The notes beneath the pieces were generated by a model that worked only from the letters and a program-made list of their open reading frames with translations, ran no database searches and was not told where the DNA came from. Below, piece after piece: positions 9,808-20,015 of a stretch of DNA of 33,310 nt. Position 1 is the stretch's first letter; each line of letters opens with the position of its first letter. Location: NCBI GenBank assembly GCA_958430865.1, contig CAUDNR010000035.1, forward strand, positions 1 to 33,310, read 5' to 3'. Origin of the DNA: Entrophospora sp. SA101. Its lineage: Eukaryota; Glomeromycota; Glomeromycetes; Entrophosporales; Entrophosporaceae. The translations under genes were made by a program, and so were the position numbers.

Positions 9808-9821
9808 CACGAGTACTCGTG
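9808..9821. repeat. Perfect 14-bp palindrome CACGAGTACTCGTG
   Basis: An exact inverted repeat without spacer. It lies just before a cluster of TATTCGAATA motifs. Possible protein-binding site; function unknown. Copy at 28914-28927. Confidence 0.5.
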
Positions 9822-9855
9822 CAGATCACTCATAGAGTGTTAATCACCAGGGTTT

Positions 9856-9990
9856 CTATTCGAATAAGGTTTATTCAATTATTCGTTTTATTCGTTACGA
9901 ATTTGAGTATTCGAATAAAACTAACAATTCGAATAAAATGAACGATAATAATAATAATAAAATTTATAATAGTAATTCGAATAATCCAAT
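9856..9990. repeat. Cluster of ATTCGAATAA-type motifs
   Basis: The palindromic core TTCGAA with flanking T/A recurs four times, and single ATTCG half-sites occur between them, within about 130 bp. It looks like a degenerate short-period repeat. An open frame across it (9693-9941, Ile/Arg-rich) is a by-product of the repeat. Copy at 28962-29096. Confidence 0.6.
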
Positions 9991-10415
9991 CCATTAAAAT
10001 TTTTTTTCTTTATCAATCTATTTTTCCTTAGTCCTTGAATATAGTAACGGTTCTTTGATTTTTACATAATTGTCATTCTAAATATAGTCTCCTCAATACT
10101 AAAGCCGGCTACATTTTTTCTAGAATAATCCGATTGATCAATTAGCACAGGTGCGATTGTATCTTTTCATTTTCAAAAAAAAAAAAAATACGAATTTCAA
10201 GTAAAATAAATAACTTTTAAATAGATCACTGACATATAACTTTGTAATTATTACATAATATTGAAATAAACACATTTTAAGTTTTATTATCTCTTATTTA
10301 CGAATTGTTGGGTAGTTGAAGGGCAAGACCGTTGTGAATTGCTTCGTAACCCTTTCTAAAGATTAATGGTTTGGAAAACTCCAATGAAATATGAACTTTA
10401 ATATCAAGTGAGTAG
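9991..10415. other. Unannotated spacer
   Basis: No gene, RNA or repeat was recognised apart from a poly-A run near 10177-10188. Confidence 0.4.
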
Positions 10416-10526
10416 TATGAATATGTAGACAATGCTATGGATATTGATCTTGTACCGCTAGACAGCGAGAAATGTCTAACTGCTGTAGAAGATCAGGTAG
10501 AGGAATTAACACTACCAGTAAATTAA
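10416..10526 (+). pseudogene. Short acidic coding-like fragment, 36 codons
   Basis: Open between a TAG at 10413-10415 and a TAA at 10524-10526. The peptide contains MDIDLVPLDSEKCLTAVED and ends in a second acidic stretch; its composition is far from what AT-rich noncoding DNA gives. It may be a terminal exon or fragment of a lost gene. No family was recognised. Copy at 29522-29632. Confidence 0.3.
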
Positions 10527-10635
10527 AAGTTGGCACTTGTATATTATGACCAACGAATGAATAGATGATGATTGTATGATTGGTAATAGGATGTGGTATA
10601 TATGTTAGGACTATAGTTAGTTTTTCTTTAAATTG

Positions 10636-10999
10636 TCCATATGCGCTAAATTTGTTTGATCCCCAAAATTCAGTACGGTATGATTGGTTTGACGGGTTGT
10701 TGATTAGTAAAATATTTTTTTATAGCAGAGCAAATAAAATTTTTTATCATTCTACTGACCAGTTTACACATTAAAAGTACTCGTATTTACATATGCGCTG
10801 ATTTTGTTTGAACCCCAAAATCCAGTACGGTATGATCATAACGTTATGAATACTTTATACTAGCAAAACCCATTGGTTTTGAGGTGAGGCCATTGGTTTG
10901 ACGGGTTGATGGATAGTAAATTAGTTTTTTTAGCGGAGAAAATAATTTTTTAGGGTAATTATCATTCTACCGACCAGTTTACACATTAAAAATACTCGT
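10636..10999. repeat. Two diverged direct repeats, about 150 and 210 bp
   Basis: Both copies contain CATATGCGCT, then CAGTACGGTATGAT, GGTTTGACGGGTTG, ATCATTCTAC, GACCAGTTTACACATTAAAA and ACTCGT in this order. The second copy (from about 10789) carries an extra segment of about 55 bp after GGTATGAT that includes ATAACGTTAT. Likely an old tandem duplication followed by an insertion. Copy at 29742-30105. Confidence 0.8.
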
Positions 11000-11008
11000 G
11001 TTTAACAT

Positions 11009-11134
11009 CGAGACACAATAAGACATAAGGTTTGAAAAAAGACCCAAAAAACCAAATCGGCTGATATGAACGTCGAGACACAATAAGATATAAGGTTTTA
11101 AAAAAAGGTCCAAAAAACCAAATTGGCTGATATG
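11009..11134. repeat. Two tandem units of 65 bp
   Basis: CGAGACACAATAAGA begins at 11009 and again at 11074. Each unit continues with TATAAGGTTT or CATAAGGTTT and AAAAAACCAAAT and ends CTGATATG. The 81-codon minus frame over this region is a translation of the repeat and not a gene. Copy at 30115-30240. Confidence 0.85.
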
Positions 11135-12146
11135 TCTTGTGCTCCTTTAAATTGCGATGCAGAGATGCAGAGACCGACATGCCCATGCTATGAACAATAA
11201 TCAAAAAATGGAGAAAAAAAAAGTTGAACAATACTTTTTATTATAAGGCACGTGATTTAAAATTGACACTAATTTGTTTCACTTTATCTAATACTAAATC
11301 AAGATGAGATTTCAACAGAGTATAAACGTAGATAATAAAAGAGCTGATAGAAAGACTTTGTAAAGAAGTTAAAACTAATTAGGTTAGTAGAAAAATCTTA
11401 TTAGATAAAAGAAAAATTGCAAATAAAATTGTTTATACGAGAGAATGTTTTTTAACTGCAATCAGATCATAGGTTTACGAATTAACAAAGTAATAAGTAT
11501 AGAAGGAAATTAAATTATTAGAGAAGAATGATTACACTTATATTTATGAAATTATTTATTTTCATTTCTGATAACTGTTCATGATGTATTTTTTTTATTT
11601 TATTACTTTATAGTGGTGTTAATATTAATGAAAATTCCAAGTGGCAGTAATAGTAATAGTTGTCACTTTCAGGGGAGTCAAGTGTCACTCATATATAAAA
11701 TTTTAGTGATCGACTAAAAAAAAATTTACCCCAATTTACACATTTTCTGTGCAATTATCCCCCCACCAAATTTTAATATTTATTAATATCCATACTTTTG
11801 GAAAATTTTTTGGGGCAGTTATAAAAACATCAACGATAATCTTAGCCTAAAGTTTGGAACATTTTCTATTTTTTGATAATAATATCGATGATCTTCACCA
11901 CAATTACCACTAATTGAATTTTATTGTTTTTTTCTTCTAAACTTCAATTTTATACCTTTTCACCAATTTTTAAGACATTTAAAATAAATTGAAACGATGA
12001 TCTTGTTTTGAAGTAAAAATGGAATATTGTTTTTGAATAGTTGTAGCTTCACTTAGAGAACCTTTTCGATATAGAAATATATTACGAAAGACTGCTTTGT
12101 TACACAGGTTGAATTCTTATTTTTAGATATTAATACATAATACACT
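11135..12146. other. Unannotated AT-rich region
   Basis: No convincing gene was seen. A CACGTG site lies at 11249-11254. C- and G-runs near 11755-11815 stand out from the background but match nothing I know. Confidence 0.4.
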
Positions 12147-12820
12147 CACCTACCATAAATATCTGGCCGCCTATGTCGTGTAATGTCAAATGAAAAAAGT
12201 CTTTACTAAAAAAGTAACGTTTTCTTAAAGACAATTTTACTTTACTAAGTAAACTTGTACTTGATATCAATATCTCTCAATTACAATAGCTTCGAAAGGT
12301 TTGGTATCAAATAGTCCAAAAAAAGAAATTTTCAATCGAAATTTACATGTGATAAAAGGTCAAATCTCTTTGTTATAATGTATATTGATTGCATCAATGA
12401 AACATGCTCAACGTAACGAATTACATATATCTACAATACGGTTTCGGAATAAACTAGTTCGTGAAAAGGGTTTAAAAAGTACCCGACCATCCGTAATTTG
12501 GAAACACAGAATACAATTTTAAGCCTTTACGTTTTGTTGTCTATACTTATCAATTTTTAACCATATATAATTCAAAGTATTTTAAGTAAACTTACTTTAA
12601 TGACTTGATCCATAATTTAACGGAATTTTGAAGTTTTCATAAAATCACGGGATTTTTTATCTAATTTAAAATTTTCATCCTAAATTCATTAATAATGCAA
12701 ACTCAACGAAACCTTAAGTTTATATGCAAATTAACTTTAAAAAAACATGTTTACTTTAATGCACCAGTCCCAAGGCGTAACATTTCCAATCATCATGCGA
12801 ACGGATATTTATGGTAGGTG
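12147..12820. mobile_element. Nonautonomous element of 674 bp with 17-bp perfect terminal inverted repeats
   Basis: CACCTACCATAAATATC at 12147-12163 is the exact reverse complement of 12804-12820, with partial matching for a few more bases inward. The enclosed DNA has no coding capacity. No clear target duplication flanks it, so superfamily assignment is not possible. Copy at 31253-31926. Confidence 0.65.
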
Positions 12821-12887
12821 ACATTTGATCTGCAATGTCCCCACGATTATAATCAAAATTTTTTTTAGTAAATGTGATTTGGGGCAT

Positions 12888-12945
12888 GCTGCAACAAAAC
12901 CAGACAAAGTGAACATTGGTATTAGCAGAATTTCAGGGATCAAAA
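12888..12945. repeat. Dispersed repeat fragment shared with 19517-19580
   Basis: Starting at CTGCAACAAAAC, the sequence shares AAAGTGAACATTGGTA and AGAATTTCAGGGATCAA with 19517-19580, with a few substitutions and a 6-base difference. A remnant of an unidentified dispersed repeat. Confidence 0.6.
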
Positions 12946-13044
12946 TTTAGTCATTTGTAATGTGATTATAATTAACAGTTTTATAGTATCTCATTTTCTA
13001 TCTTGAGTGATACATAGAACTGACTATACATGTCAAAATTAAAA

Positions 13045-13120
13045 GTCGTGTGACGCAATTAGTTTGGTGTGAGACGCATTGACGCAGACGCAAGAATCAA
13101 TTCGTGACGCCAGACTCATG
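13045..13120. repeat. Cluster of GACGC words
   Basis: GACGC occurs five times within about 65 bp (TGACGCA, AGACGCA, TGACGCA, AGACGCA, TGACGCC) in otherwise AT-rich DNA. TGACGCA resembles CRE/AP-1-type half sites, but nothing nearby indicates regulation. Copy at 32151-32226. Confidence 0.5.
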
Positions 13121-13641
13121 AGTGATATAAACTATCTGAAAGTGATGTTTTCAAATCTTGCAAAAATGATAAAAATTACATTATTTATTTATTTGCAATA
13201 ATTCTATATATTTTATGGAATTAATTTAAGGTATAAACCTTTTTTTTTGAGTTATCCACGATTTTCTACTTCACAACTTTAAAAGGTTATGGTCTAATTG
13301 AAAAACTTTTGTATGTATTATATTCATTATATAAAATATCCATAATTATAAGCAAATTAATATTTTATTATATGGGGGTTCTCTAGCAAAAGGTGCCCTC
13401 TGATCAAAATTGAGTTTTTTGCATAATATATATTTATATTACAAGGATTATAACTGGTGAAAAAATCAGATCATGTTTATTTAGTAAAAAAACGAGTGAT
13501 CAGGCAATAAAGAATTTTTTAAATTAATTAATTTGCACAAAGTCTTGGATTGATCCACAACCCCATTTTTATTAGTTACACCAAGTTTGATAAAAAATAA
13601 ACGTAAATAATAAATACATGATATTAATATTAATATTAATA

Positions 13642-15522
13642 TTAATCAGGGTTTGGACAGAGAATGTCTTTATATGGATTATCTACATACTGATGAATGT
13701 TAGCAAATAAATATTTTTTTCAATCTTCTGATAAAGGAACAACTTCAAGAAAATTTAATTGTGTATCTTAATCAAAATTTGTATTCTTTAAAAGATTATA
13801 AAAGCATTCTTCTCCACCAGATTTTTTTGAAAAATAAACTATTCCAATATCATTTGATGAACTGCTAAAGCAAAAATGATGATACTTTGTTATATTTGGT
13901 AAAGTTCTAAAATGATCTTTTAACATTGAATTAAAGTCTTTCCATTTCCAACCTAACCCATTATTATATCCAATAGACTTATTATCTATAGATGATTTGT
14001 TTATAACCACCTCAACATCATCAACAGTATTTATACAACTGTTCTTGTATGCTTTTTTAATAGATCCAAATTCAGCATCACAAATAAATTTTGCATGCCC
14101 AGGTATCATAAAATTTATATAAATATCCTCATACCAACCCAACATTGTTAACCATGACCAAAACCAAAGAGACAAATTGTTTTTATTTTGTCCAGGACAA
14201 TTATCACGTGTGACATAATGATCTTTTTTATCAACACGACGATTCTTTAGGAGAAAATCAAAAACCATATTCAAAGTTGTGTTGGCTCCTTTTTTGGATT
14301 TTCCTTCTGGTAATTCATCTTCTCCTATAGTATAATTTAACTGATTATTTTTTCCATCTGTCTTACACCAAAAAGGAATACAATGAAAGGGGATTTGAAA
14401 TAAATTGATCCAGGTTGCTGAGAAGAAAATGGAGCTGCAACACTTTGGGCCCAATCATAACAAATGTGTGTTATTGTTGGGTCATTTTTACTTTTCTCAA
14501 TTATTTTATTATAATGGCTTCTTTCCCATTCTGCATTTGCTCGATGTTTTCTACATTCAAATCTAATATTTTCTTTTTCATCATCATCATTTGTAAATTT
14601 TATATCTCTGTTAAATGCTTCACAAGTATCACAAAGATCAGTTCCAGGTGTTTGGAATTTAATGTATGGTGTAGTGTTCAATGTCGCAATCCAAAAAAGG
14701 AAACCAAAGTGGTCACAAAGGTGGTTGCAACCAGGTGTCACAAACCATTTTTATATGTCGCAAATATGGTTGCAACCATCACCAAGAATTGTGACCAGCA
14801 TCTATCTATAGTATGGTGTTAATTGTTTCCATAGTTTGTAAAATGTATTATATTCAATGGATCTAATAGATTCATATTCCAAATCAAATAATTTCTAAAT
14901 TTCTCATATACTGTAGTATAATTTAAATAAGTTGGTAAATAAATGATTAATTCTGATTCATCCCTCATTCTCATAGGAGATGGTAGTCCATGTAAATTTG
15001 AGTATTGCAATAAAAAATTCTTAAATATTTGTGCAATTTCAAGATTAACAATTGCACATGAACTATTTTGAGGATCTTTACCAGTATTACCATGTATATG
15101 ATCTATTAAACCATCTGTTTTTAAATGCTTTTGCAAGGCTTTTAATTTTTTTATACCAAAACCACTTAGTTCTAAAAAAACTGGTTGGCAAATGGGTATT
15201 GATGAATTATATTGATAATTATAAATATCTCTTTCTGTCTCATCATCATTTAATTTAAAAGCCATTAATTGTGTTTTAATACAAAGATCTAGTTGATTGT
15301 CTTCTAATCCTTTTAACTGGAATTGTCTTTCAAAAAGTTTTTAAAGCCAATTTTTTTAGAACATATTCTATCTTTTTTTTTACATTTGCAATTTGATTCA
15401 TCTTCAAAAAATAATTTCAAATCCTGGGTTGCTTTAAATACCAATTCATTTGATTCATATTCTTCTAATCCTAAATCATATAACTCATCTGGTAAAATTA
15501 AATTTTCAGGTGATAATTTCAT
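13642..15522 (-). pseudogene. DUF7869 protein, probable DDE-like transposase, broken by frameshifts, stops and an insertion
   Basis: Read on the minus strand from ATG at 15522. First a Cys-rich N-terminus (CKCKKKDRIC), then a conserved middle, then PGTDLCDTCEAFNRD, CYDWAQSVAAPFSSQQ, a TRDNCPGQNKN block, NFMIPGHAKFICDAEFG and a C-terminal domain. These blocks match the DUF7869 family, abundant in Rhizophagus. The spaced acidic residues in CYDWAQ, TRDNCPG and FICDAEFG could be a DDE/D triad; this is inference. Lesions: frameshifts near 15331-15345, 14884-14903 and 14362-14369; a 147-bp insertion at 14673-14819; in-frame stops at 13768-13770 and 13705-13707, after which the homologous tail continues to 13642. 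Some frameshifts adjoin homopolymers and could be sequencing errors, but the insertion cannot. Confidence 0.8.
14673..14819. mobile_element. Small fold-back insertion (138 bp plus 9-bp target duplication) in the DUF7869 gene
   Basis: GTATGGTGT occurs at 14664-14672 and 14811-14819. When the DNA from 14673 to 14819 is left out, the family's normal protein alignment continues directly across the site, so this is an insertion and not family sequence. Inside, GGTTGCAACC (itself a palindrome) occurs twice and is flanked by inverted GGTCACAA/TTGTGACC, giving a fold-back structure. A 9-bp duplication is typical of Mutator-like elements, but the extreme ends are not inverted repeats. The superfamily is open. 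Confidence 0.75.
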
Positions 15523-15823
15523 GATTTAAATCTACAAATGATTGATCTAAATTTGAAAATATAATTATAAATGATAATTTTTTTGATAAATAAAGTTTAG
15601 GTTTTTAGTACTAGATATTTGATTTTTAAAAAAAAATTTTCATAAGAAATTTTTCACTGTTTATAAGAATAAATTAATGAAAAATTCGGCCGTTTCACCA
15701 AAATTTGTTATGACAAATTTTGGGGCTCAAACAATCAATTTTTCGTGTAACAAATTTTCAGGAGCTATTTTCTCAAAATAATTTAATATGAACTAAGGTC
15801 CCTTTTGCTAGAAAACTCCCCAT

Positions 15824-16368
15824 TTATATAAAAAAGACATATATCAATACACAAAAAAAGATGTACCTATAAATGACTCATCTTCTTTAGCAGAACCAAC
15901 TGAGACAACAAACATGAATGTTGTTTGGTACGATGGACTCTTTGTTTGTAAAAATAAATCGCTTCCAAAAAAAATACTTGTTTGTATGACCCATACATGC
16001 ATTATAATAATAGTTAGTTGTGTTGATCAATCAAGGAAAAAAAAAATAAATAATCAAACTTTCTTTTTTTATTTTTAAAAAAAACATGCCAAGACAAGAT
16101 AACCTAAAAGACAAAAAAATTACCAAAAAAAGGCACACAAAGAATGATCCAAGTATTATTTATTATTTATCATAAGGAATGGTGATGATTGCAATCATTG
16201 CCACGTGCCATCACTCTATATATATAGTTATATAACTTTTTTTTGATTTACTCAGTGCTAACGAAGAAAAGAAAACAATGAGAAGGTATTTATTTCAATA
16301 AATTAATATTTAGTATTCAATCTTGCAGAGATTGATTATGCACCATTATTCTCCACATTCTTTTTAGG
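15824..16368. other. Unannotated spacer between two pseudogenes
   Basis: No clear gene was seen. A CACGTG lies at 16202-16207 and a TATA-like CTATATATATAG about 15 bp further on. These could be remains of the promoter of the downstream endonuclease/kinase gene. A short ATG followed by possible GT-AG sites near 16278 did not give a sustained frame. Confidence 0.35.
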
Positions 16369-17969
16369 AGTGGGAAAAAAAGACAATGAAATTGGAAAAA
16401 GAAGTTATTAAATCAAAATGAGAATTGAAACTATTGAAAGAGAAAGATACAAGTAAAGATCACATAATGCAAATTTTGGATTGAATAAATATACAAAAAA
16501 TTATTTTTCATTCATTTCATTCATTTTATTTATTTATTTGTTTAATATATTGTTTTAACTTTAACATTTTTTTTTCCTTTACTTGTGAAACACAAGTTTG
16601 GAGTGGAATTAGAAAATGAAGGTAAGCTTGCTTGCTTTTCTAAATTTGATGTATTAAGATATTTGCCAAACTAACCTAATTATGTTACTGTTTACTATTT
16701 GCAAAAAGATGTTGATACAAAAGCATTAAATTGTGTTAAAAAAATAAAATACTCTGCATCAGAATTTGCTTTACAGAGAAATTGGATTCAAGAGTTAGAT
16801 CATCCTAATCCACCATTTTTAAATTGCCGCCCACCAAATAATTATGACATCCCAATTACCTTATACAATGAAGTTTTTGGGAAGTTTTTAAGAGATTGCA
16901 AAGATCTTGTTATAACAAATGAGGATAAAAATATTGTTTGTGAACTGCTATCAAAAATGAGTGGTGCTTTCATGTCACACAATGAGAGAATAAATGCATT
17001 CCAAGAGTGGGCTATTTATCAATTATGATACAACCTCCTATAAATTTAGTAATGAACAATCAATTGATGGGGTATGGCGGAAGGAATACAATGGAAAAAC
17101 TATTTTATTAACCATCTTTGAATGCAAAAATGAATTTTCATCAGCTGATCCTTTACATGCAAGCATGTACATACTATTCTAGATATTTTGAAGAGTTACA
17201 TGACAAAAATTCATATATTCTTCAACAAACTTGTATACCAACTTTTCTTGTTTACATTTATGGACCTTATTTTGGCATTGCAGGTGCAGTTATGGGACAA
17301 AAAGTCACCATTGACCCACTTGTAGAAGGGTCACTGATTTTGAAACATGGAAACAGGTTTTGGATAGATCAGATATCAAGAGTTTTCTGTGCATTGCGAA
17401 AAGCCAATAACCATCTGGATGAATATTATAGTCAAATTCCAAAATTCCAAGTGAGTAAAGAAGTAACAAGACAAAAACACTTTCCTTTTCTAAGAAATAT
17501 AAGACAATTTCTGGAGAATTTGTGAATATTGAATATATAAATCGTATTGACAGTGAAAACAAGAAGCTTGTTTTTTTGATAAGGGAACCAGGAGGGAGTA
17601 AGCACATTTTGAAATTTGCCACTTCATACAGTGCAGAGGTGCATAATTTCTGCTTTAACCAAGGGTTTGCACCAGAATTGATAAAATTTGACAACATTGA
17701 AAACACTGACTACAAATTTATTATTATGGAATATCTTGATGGATTCAACATTATGACTGATATATGACATGGATTAAATGAGAAAGAAAAGACAGAATTG
17801 AAAGCAAGGATTTTACATTCAGTAAAAATAATGCATGATAATGATTTTGTTCATGGGGATCTATGTTTTGACAATATAATGGCAAAATTAGATTCAAATG
17901 GAAAATGGGTTATAAAGTTTGTAGGCTGGACATAATGGAGAGGCAGAATATTGTAAAATAGTAAATTAG
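16369..17969 (+). pseudogene. Broken endonuclease-fold plus protein-kinase-like gene (Crinkler-type C-terminal architecture)
   Basis: In order: a Lys/Glu-rich coiled-coil stretch (16369-16485, one stop inside); a possible exon ending at 16621, with GTAAGC donor and an intron to about 16708; a conserved N-terminal region (16709-17028); a PD-(D/E)xK nuclease-like core with Asp in IDGVW and the pair Glu/Lys in FECKNE (about 17060-17130); a linker; then a kinase-like lobe with candidate Lys, hinge MEYLDGF and catalytic loop HGDLCFDN. This nuclease-kinase pair is known from fungal and oomycete Crinkler-type effectors. The Crinkler secretion-type N-terminus was not seen. Lesions: frameshifts near 17010, 17170 and 17490, an in-frame stop at 17765-17767, and an indel at about 17924 that removes the metal-binding acidic motif after the catalytic loop. 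It ends shortly before the N gap. Not functional as it stands. Confidence 0.7.
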
Positions 17970-18028
17970 AAATCACGGGAACGAACATATAAATCGGAAA
18001 TGATTTACATGTATCACGAAGTGAAAAT

Positions 18029-18038
18029 NNNNNNNNNN
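18029..18038. other. Assembly gap (10 N)
   Basis: Ten N characters. The gap lies between the two copies of the 12-kb block, so the tandem arrangement depends on this join. The true gap size is probably unknown. Confidence 0.98.
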
Positions 18039-19290
18039 AAGATTGTCAATTTATTCCAAAAATTGGAATATTAACAGCAAATATTAATTTATCAATTATA
18101 GTGTAAATTGATTGAAAAAAAAATTTTTTTTTTCATTTATTGTTTAAATTTTTATATACATGTATGAGGACAGAAGTTACAAACTGATATAATTCAATTT
18201 AATTTACATTTATTAATAAAAAATTATTATACATAGAAAGATCTATTTAAATTACATGATTCATGAACATACAATAAAGTTAAGAGATTACTGGTATGAT
18301 AATATGAAAAAAAAAAATTATAATGTTAATATAAAACTCAGTGAGATCACAAACTTTTCTTTAGTGGTACATTGTTTAGCCATATAATCATTTAAAATAT
18401 TTTTTTCATATTTAATTTTTAACATGTAACAAATAATCAATTAAATATTGACAAAAAAAAAAAATCTAATAAATATATTAATTAAATTTCATTTAATATA
18501 ATTTTTGATACCTAATACTAATATTTAATAGTTTTCCTTTTTGTTATCTGTTCATTCAATTTTGAGATTATCTTGTTTTTCTTATTTTTGTCATTAATTC
18601 TACTATCTTAAAAATTCTTCACAATAAAAATAAAAAAACAAAAGTTCAATTTAAAGATTATATTAATAATTAATAATTTATTAAGTTGAAATATTAATCA
18701 ATATATTAAAATATTTTTTCTTTTGTAACCTTTTGAGTAGAAACTCCAATTAAAAGATTGTGTTTTCATATATTATCTAATCATTATTAATATTAATATA
18801 ATAAAAGTTAGAAAACAGTAATGCGAAAAAAAAATTTGTTAAAAGCTCTTATATATAATAATAAATAACTTATAAAACCGTTTTTTGCTTTTAATTTCTT
18901 CCTTCCCCAAGAAAACCATCCGAATCATATATTTTCTGAAAGCTCTTAATGTACTCTGTCTTATCATGCTAAAACGATCTCAATAGAGCTGATTTCCGAA
19001 AAGAATTAAGCTTCCGAAGTCAAAAACCATAGGTTTCTTTGAGAGGCTATTACTCCATAACTGGAAGAGCTACAAATGCATAAAGCTCGCGTTTTAAAGG
19101 TCAAAGGCAAGTGATTGTTTTTACTTAGAGGCACGAAAATTGTTTAATAATGAGTTTACGTTCAATTCATTCGCCAAAGTTCATTGTACAGAAAACGTGT
19201 CATGTCGATCATATATTAAAATCAGTCACTGTGAAATGTCGTCCAACTAATAGTAGATTTTACCCAAAATTTTAATAGTATTTTTCTGCC
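18039..19290. other. AT-rich region without recognised features
   Basis: No coding frame, RNA or transposon terminus was recognised. Base composition becomes slightly less AT-rich between about 18890 and 19140, but no frame stays open. Confidence 0.45.
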
Positions 19291-19331
19291 ATTTATAAAA
19301 GGATCGGCAATTAATATGTAAAGGTATTGGT

Positions 19332-19366
19332 CACGTGAAGAGACTTAGCTTACTCAAAATCACGTG
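19332..19366. promoter_or_regulatory. Two CACGTG E-boxes 29 bp apart
   Basis: CACGTG at 19332-19337 (TCACGTGA context) and 19361-19366 (TCACGTGA context). A TATAAAAGG word lies about 35 bp upstream. The H-E-R signature of the bHLH protein in this window predicts CACGTG binding. No downstream gene is recognised, so a regulatory role is unproven. Confidence 0.3.
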
Positions 19367-19516
19367 ACAATCAAAATTTTTTGCATAATTTTTTCTCAAA
19401 TCCGTCGCTGAGGCGCAGTAAGTTGCGGGATTAGGTGTCTTGCACTATACATATATATATATTTTTTATTTTTTATTTTTGGCGAATATGTCATTTGCAC
19501 ACTATATTATTTATAC

Positions 19517-19580
19517 TGCAACAAAACTAGATAAAGTGAACATTGGTACATTGGTATTACCAAGAATTTCAGGGATCAAT
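19517..19580. repeat. Dispersed repeat fragment shared with 12888-12945
   Basis: Shares CTGCAACAAAAC, AAAGTGAACATTGGTA and AGAATTTCAGGGATCAA with 12888-12945 (and its copy at 31994-32051), but with an added TTGGTA-type duplication. Confidence 0.6.
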
Positions 19581-19706
19581 AGCATTTAACATCACAATTG
19601 TATTACATTTATTTTTTGCTTAGAATTATCTAATAGATAAAAATAGTTAATATGAAACTCATTTACATCAGATCTGCCATGAATCCAAAAATTATATATA
19701 GTACAA

Positions 19707-19830
19707 TCAGAAATATTTTGAAAAGGGAACAAGATGAGAAAATTGCTCCTATATTTTCAAAATAAATGATACTCAAACACTAGAAGCTTATCTAAGAAAA
19801 GAGAAAATCACCTATGAAATTTACCAGAAG
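19707..19830 (+). pseudogene. Degraded coding remnant shared with 7502-7620
   Basis: Diverged relative of the remnant upstream of the bHLH gene. The clearest part encodes INDTQTLEAYLRKEKITYE in one frame, with stops before and after. Family not recognised. Confidence 0.45.
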
Positions 19831-20015
19831 TGAGAAAAATAAATATTGGAAAAGAAAGAAAGTGAAGTCATGCTACTATCTAACAAAAAATAGAAATCTT
19901 TAGAAGGAAAATAATATGAAATGAATCTTATTATTGCATATTTATTTTTTCTTTTTAGTCCTTTAAATAATAGCAATTATAAAGCCCAAATTAAAGTTAT
20001 ACCTGCTATTTATAA

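Larger units (their letters stand above)
2184..14204. repeat. Left copy of a 12-kb duplicated block (partner 21290-33310)
   Basis: Every feature and open frame in this block reappears 19,106 bp downstream with identical coordinates after subtraction, so there is no net indel over 12,021 bp. All stretches I compared base by base were identical, including homopolymers and trinucleotide runs. The identity starts at 2184 inside repeat element A. It reaches the last base of the window, so its true right end is not seen. The block carries the bHLH gene. Confidence 0.95.
13372..15823 (-). mobile_element. Complete-length TIR transposon carrying a DUF7869 gene (inactive)
   Basis: The left end at 13372 reads ATGGGGGTTCTCTAGCAAAAGG with the inverted match at 15801-15823 (one gap, one mismatch). 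TTAT flanks both sides (13368-13371 and 15824-15827), a possible 4-bp target duplication. The single gene is on the minus strand and spans most of the element. A perfect 11-bp hairpin, CCAAAATTTGT-TATG-ACAAATTTTGG, lies in the 5' subterminal part at 15698-15723. The gene between the termini identifies DUF7869 as the probable transposase. The superfamily is unknown to me. Confidence 0.75.

Noticed and set aside
9693..9941. 82-codon plus frame
   Set aside because: Its Ile/Arg-rich second half comes from the ATTCG repeats; no gene-like N-terminus.
10986..11231. 81-codon minus frame with a repeated YQPIWFFG motif
   Set aside because: It is the translation of the two 65-bp tandem units; no other sign of a gene.
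14415..14822. 135-codon plus frame, and plus frames at 15052-15258 and 15323-15529
   Set aside because: Antisense to the DUF7869 pseudogene, whose minus-strand motifs are clear.
14362..14903. Introns as explanation for the DUF7869 frame breaks
   Set aside because: Alignment across each break needs only a one-base shift or removal of the 147-bp insert flanked by a 9-bp duplication; no GT-AG pair fits.
17305..17706. 133-codon minus frame
   Set aside because: Antisense to the nuclease-kinase pseudogene.
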